From Phallusia mammillata (lineage: Eukaryota > Chordata > Ascidiacea > Phlebobranchia > Ascidiidae), in NCBI GenBank assembly GCA_003260075.1, contig QLIY01000340.1:89724-153723 (forward strand): a stretch of 64,000 nt of DNA, read 5' to 3'. Within the stretch, counting starts at the first letter, position 1, and each line of letters opens with the position of its first letter. A program made the position numbers and the translations under genes. Of the stretch, positions 57,591 through 64,000 are shown one piece after another. The notes beneath the pieces are model-generated. The model did not search any database and had not been told where the DNA came from. It saw nothing but the letters and a program-made list of their open reading frames with translations.

Positions 57591-57698
57591 TGCCTTGTTA
57601 GTTTTCTTCAGTAACTTTGAAAAACCGCCCCATGCATCGCCTTGTCGACAGAAAACAAGAAGGCAGATTAACACGATTGAGAATACCTTGCTGTTCAT
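56939..57698 (-). CDS. AMP-4: precursor with a poly-glycine stretch in the peptide
   Basis: Exons 57487-57698, 57041-57078 and 56939-56982 join in phase to 97 aa. The signal peptide is MNSKVFSIVLICLLVFCRQ ending GDA, and the peptide begins WGGFSKLLKKTNKA. A 74-base C run (57517-57590) follows, read as about 25 Gly on the minus strand, and then VVKNAIKSG. AMP-2 has only AGGGV here. The linker is GVGDSRLQERLTI and the tail DDIELIEDMEDLLY, followed by TAG. The run keeps the frame, but its length is suspicious and the true gene may be a normal-length member. The exon-1 donor is GTAAGT. Confidence 0.65.
57517..57590. repeat. Poly-C run of 74 bases inside AMP-4 exon 1
   Basis: Extends the glycine hinge codons of AMP-4; likely artefactual length. 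Confidence 0.95.
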
Positions 57699-60169
57699 CT
57701 ATAAACAATGCAACGCAATATGACTTAGTTTTTGCCAAGGAAATTTTGTTCTAATTTTTAATGCACACATAACCTTTTTTTAAACACGAAACTACTTAGA
57801 GTTATTATCATTGTACTTACTTTTCGTAATGTTGATTCACAAAAGATATCCTTTTCAACTATAATTCAAGAGGACGGCAAATGAAAGCACGGCAATCCCT
57901 TAATGCGTAATGAAGCCTGAAACAGTTTTTTTGTTAATTACCTTATCCTGAATTGCTCACGTTTGAATTAGCTGGTGAGAATATACGGCCACAAACAGTA
58001 AAAAATATGTTTTTTTGTCCTAGTGGTTCAAATAAGGTACCACATTTCAATGGTAATTGTAGCACTTTTTCAGTATTTTTACACTTTTTCCCTCACGCCT
58101 TTGTTTTGTGATGCATATGCAAGTTAGGCGATCAATATTTAAAACGACGTTTTAAAGCGACGTTTCTCTTGCTTTATCTAAAAATGATCAAATGCACATT
58201 CTTCTATGTGCAACTCCAACTAATCTGAACATACTTCAGACGTACGGGCCGCTATCTAACTGTTAGTTTCCTTGTTTGCCATATATTTAGAGAAAAGTCC
58301 ATATGCCGCCAGCTCGCCTCTCATTGTTCATGATACTCATATCCTCAGTTGGCACCCAACGCACCTTTTCAACGCCCATCATTCTATTCAGAGTATTATT
58401 ATTTAATACTCCGAGGAGCGCGTTACTTATCTTTGATGTGTTTAATTGATCCTGTGTGGGACGCTCCTTTATCTTTCGCGACGTATGTGGGTGGAGCCGC
58501 ATTTTTTAGGGGCGTCAAACACTTGCCGAATAAAATCCGGCCTTCTTTATCACATAAAAATACCTTTTTGACTCAGAACCGGCATTAACTTGCATCACAT
58601 GAATACCTGAATTGTATCCCGTTATTTGTCTTCTTTCGTGAAAAAATGATTCTTTTAGATTTATTTGGCATCCAATGCAGCTTTTGCGTAAAGGAAACGC
58701 CCTTTATCCTATCCAGAGTACTGAAATTTAACACTCTGAGAAACGCGTTACTCATCTGTAATACGTTTAATTGATCTGCTCGGGAACTTTTTTATTTATC
58801 GCAACATATGTTGGCACTGCAAAATATTTTGAACATTTTGCAAGCCTTTGCATGTTACGTGTAAAAGTTTGATCTTCACGTAAGCGAAAATTGTCTGATA
58901 AATAGCCTTTTTATTCAAAGATACGTATTTGACTTTATATTAGAGTATTATGGTCTTGGCATCGTGTTTTTGCTCAAAATTATAATTTGCAGCAATGACA
59001 ACATTTCATGTTTGTCTGCTTACATAGCTTAAACTTTTAGTTATGTTGTCTTCGAGTTTCCTAATACAAATCCCTGACTATTTTATTTCAATCATTTTAC
59101 GATAAACTAAACTCAACAACCACCGCTTTGTTGACCTAAACGCAATTTTAAAACAGGAGGCGACATGATAGTTTTTTATCGGTCAATCGTCACTTGTTGA
59201 GTCGGGGAGGGGCCTTTTCACAACGTAGAAAAAAAAGTTTCTACAATTATCTTTAATATTTTTATATGTGTCTTGTGTCCTTGGTAATTACTGCAAATCT
59301 GTAAAAAACTACTCACCGGTAGTCTAGAGCAGGTCTGAAATTGCGTCTGAACCGGCTCGAACCCAAGATTTTTCAAATAAAATTGTTTTAAATAGAGACC
59401 TTATTATAGGATCGAACGTTGGTGGAATTGCGGCACAAGTGAGGCGAATGTGACGTTCGAGCCGAATCAGATCCGTCTTATTCAAACTTAGGCCCGGACC
59501 CGGTCTGCCCGATTTCTAACTCATGCGCTGGAAAGGAACCAAAGTATTAATGCTTGAGTCTTTCTAAGTCAACTGCTTAAAAAAAGATCTCACGCAATGT
59601 GAAACTTTTTCAACACTCCGATAGTGCTCATGATTTGTAGAGAGAGCGGTTGTAGGTAAATGTTACGTATTACTGTTTATACCAGTTGTCACCAAACTAC
59701 AGACCTTTTTTATTTTGCCCAAAATAGTACTAGAATTGGTTAAAATATGTATGAATCAACTTTGTAATATATTTTACTGAGCATATAAGCAATTGACGCT
59801 TGTAAACACCTGTTGACTTCTACATGCTTTAGACATGGTACGGACCTTATTTAAATCACTTTGTTAGTGTACCTATATTTATTTGATATTTGATCTTTCA
59901 AAATAAAAATGATTTCGCGTGTCAACAATTTGCTATAAATGAGAGGTTTGCGGCATTTTTTAATTATCAGATAACAGACAGGTTGTTACGCAAAAATTTG
60001 TAAAAGAATACAGTCAAATAATTCGTGGTTATTAACGTCATAGGCTCAAACTGCTTTTATACGCTGCCACCATCGCAACCTTGTGGTTTTGGTAATGCCC
60101 TTATATTTGTACATTTATTACCAACGCTAATTCACGCAATAAAACACCATGAACGATTTTCCCTCTACA
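57699..60169. other. Tandem-unit spacer between AMP-4 and AMP-5
   Basis: Holds the AMP-4 leader-exon region (about 57.82 kb), repeated spacer sequence and AMP-5 3' flank. No other gene seen. Confidence 0.55.
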
Positions 60170-60787
60170 CTAATAAAGTAGGTCTTCCATATCTTCAATC
60201 AATTCGATGTCATCTGAAACAATAACACATTTGCTAGTTTGAAACCTGTTTTTTTATTCTTGAATAAATGACCTATGGTCAATCTTTCCTGCAGCCTAGA
60301 GTCACCAACACTGAAAAGTCAAAGAAAGGAAGTTAGTTCAACAAGACACTTGCATAGGGCTATATTAAGGAAAAGGGGTCGTTCATAATGTGCCAGATTT
60401 TTAATGGTGGTCATCACATTTATGCGCACATTTTGGCACTCACAGTCATTTTTACAAGTTTATGCTCACTGTTGTGTTTGTAAAAGTAATCAACAGCATA
60501 TTACATCGATATGAGGTGTTATGTGCGACTATTTTTTGTTGTTGCCATATTACCAATGTATTTTAAAACCTAAGTGTGAGAGAATGTTTTTGTTTGTTAT
60601 AAAGATCAACACTGGCAAAGTTCTTAGGCAGTAAATTTTTCTTGAGAAGTTTACTTTTAAGTGTCTTGCGCTTCAAACTGTCTGTCAGTTTACGAAAAAA
60701 GTTTACGTTATTGCTCCACTTGCCCTGATTTTAGTGCCTTAGTGACGCCACCACCAGCTACCTTCATAGCTTTCTTGAGTAAGTTTG
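60170..60787 (-). pseudogene. AMP-5: precursor lacking its signal peptide
   Basis: The tail exon (60170-60213, same acidic tail as AMP-4), linker exon (60273-60310) and the 3' part of exon 1 (60724-about 60787, reading LLKKAMKVAGGGVTKALKSG) are preserved. The signal peptide and the 5' part of the mature segment are gone. AAGATATCCTATTCAACT, from the leader exon upstream in AMP-4 (57.84 kb), is fused directly onto the mid-exon. The linker donor is weak (GTCATT), and the exon-1 donor is GCAAGT as in AMP-2. It cannot make a secreted peptide as it stands. Confidence 0.75.
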
Positions 60788-63100
<2,313 letters not shown>

Positions 63101-63104
63101 TCCC

Positions 63105-63620
63105 AGGTTCCGTGCAAGACATCCGGTTACCTTGACCTTGACCTTGAAGACGTCTTAAGACTTCCGCAGGAAGTCTTGGCTACGTCTTGGTTTCCGACTT
63201 CCTCATCTTGAAGACGTCTTGAAGATCAGGACTTCCCCTTTCTTGAAGATCAGGACTTCCCCTTTCTTGAAGTCAGGTTCCGTGCAAGACATCCGGTTAC
63301 CTTGACCTTGACCTTGAAGACGTCTTAAGACTTCCGCAGGAAGTCTTGGCTACGTCTTGGTTTCCGACTTCCTCATCTTGAAGACGTCTTGAAGATCAGG
63401 ACTTCCCCTTTCTTGAAGATCAGGACTTCCCCTTTCTTGAAGTCAGGTTCCGTGCAAGACATCCGGTTACCTTGACCTTGACCTTGAAGACGTCTTACCT
63501 TGACCTTGAAGACGTGGCTACGTCTTGGTTTCCGACTTAGTCATCTTGAAGATGAGGACTTCCCCTTTCTTGAAGATCAGGACTTCTCCTTTCTTGAAGA
63601 TTCCGAAGGAAGTCTTACCT
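63105..63620. repeat. Satellite with 170-bp period
   Basis: AGGTTCCGTGCAAGACATCC starts at 63105, 63275 and 63445, exactly 170 bp apart. Each unit carries sub-repeats GAAGACGTCTT and GAAGATCAGGACTTCCCC. The third unit is degenerate. Confidence 0.9.
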
Positions 63621-63822
63621 TGGCGGAAGTTTCAGGTGACGTTGCTCTGCAGGTGTTTATTACGTGGAATTTCAAAGGAAGTATGTGAACGACTTGCGCA
63701 AGATCTGTACCCCCCCCCCCCGTCTTACCTTGGCGGAAGTTTCAGGTGACGTTGCTCTGCAGGTGTTTTATACGTGGAATTTCAAAGGAAGTATGTGAAA
63801 GACTTGCGTAAGATCTGTACCT
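63612..63822. repeat. Two direct copies of a 110-bp sequence
   Basis: GTCTTACCTTGGCGGAAGTT starts at 63612 and 63722. The copies are nearly identical to their ends (GATCTGTACC) and are separated by a 13-base C run. Confidence 0.85.
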
Positions 63823-64000
63823 GTGTGTGTGAATTCCTGTATTCACAGAACATTTGTTTCGGTTTTGACGTAGTCAAATATATTAATTAATTTATTTGTT
63901 TGTTTGTTTGTTGCAAGAAAGCGGGTTATGGCTTTCAAACAACCGATACAGAAAACCGTCAATAGATGGCATGCGTCATACGCCAGCTGTGGAGTTTCGC

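Noticed and set aside
63105-63620. CRISPR-like array
   Set aside because: Eukaryotic context and 170-bp contiguous monomers without spacers; it is a satellite.
63500-63749. Frames in the 170-bp satellite
   Set aside because: Repetitive translation of satellite DNA.

Overview
The window is eukaryotic, AT-rich, intron-rich nuclear DNA. I infer a chordate invertebrate, most likely an ascidian tunicate. The reasons are short introns with clean GT-AG sites, a TMEM263 homologue, several start codons lying a few bases after an acceptor-like CAG/TAG (as expected for spliced-leader acceptors), many short hAT-type elements with 8-bp target duplications, and cationic-peptide precursors with an acidic tail like those described in tunicates. 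The species cannot be named from the sequence alone.

Layout. About 1-4.9 kb holds the last exon of an unidentified minus-strand gene, a complete TMEM263-like gene (+), and a partial two-exon gene (+) ending in a membrane segment. About 4.9-9.0 kb holds two minus-strand genes. The first is a GATAD2/p66-like GATA-finger protein. The second is a THAP-domain protein with a degenerate retroviral-integrase-type zinc domain. About 10.3-12.9 kb is a five-exon protein kinase-like gene with a degenerate active site and a helical C-terminal region.

About 13.2-46.8 kb is a cluster of five type-B carboxylesterase genes (called CE1-CE5 here). CE1(-)/CE2(+) are divergently paired, and this block is tandemly duplicated as CE3(-)/CE4(+); CE5(+) is a more diverged extra copy. 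All share nine coding exons with the same intron phases and no signal peptide. CE1, CE3 and CE5 are open throughout. CE2 is a multiply broken pseudogene. CE4 shares one frameshift with CE2. Insertions present in one block and absent from the other date many transposons to after the duplication.

About 27.4 kb and 40-61 kb hold a family of small three-exon genes on the minus strand. Exon 1 encodes a signal peptide plus a short cationic, tryptophan-containing helix, exon 2 a linker, and exon 3 an acidic tail ending the protein. They look like secreted antimicrobial-peptide precursors (called AMP-0 to AMP-5 here). AMP-2, AMP-3 and AMP-4 have full architecture. AMP-1 has lost exons 2-3, AMP-5 has lost its signal peptide, and AMP-0 is a relic of the tail exon. 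The last two units lie in a roughly 3.25-kb tandem repeat. This peptide array is the most interesting content of the window.

The remainder is repeats: hAT-like MITEs, other inverted-repeat elements, a 170-bp satellite near the right end, a 604-bp N gap, and five very long poly-G/poly-C runs that I suspect are assembly artefacts. All exon models were read by eye from splice sites and reading frame; no alignment was run.
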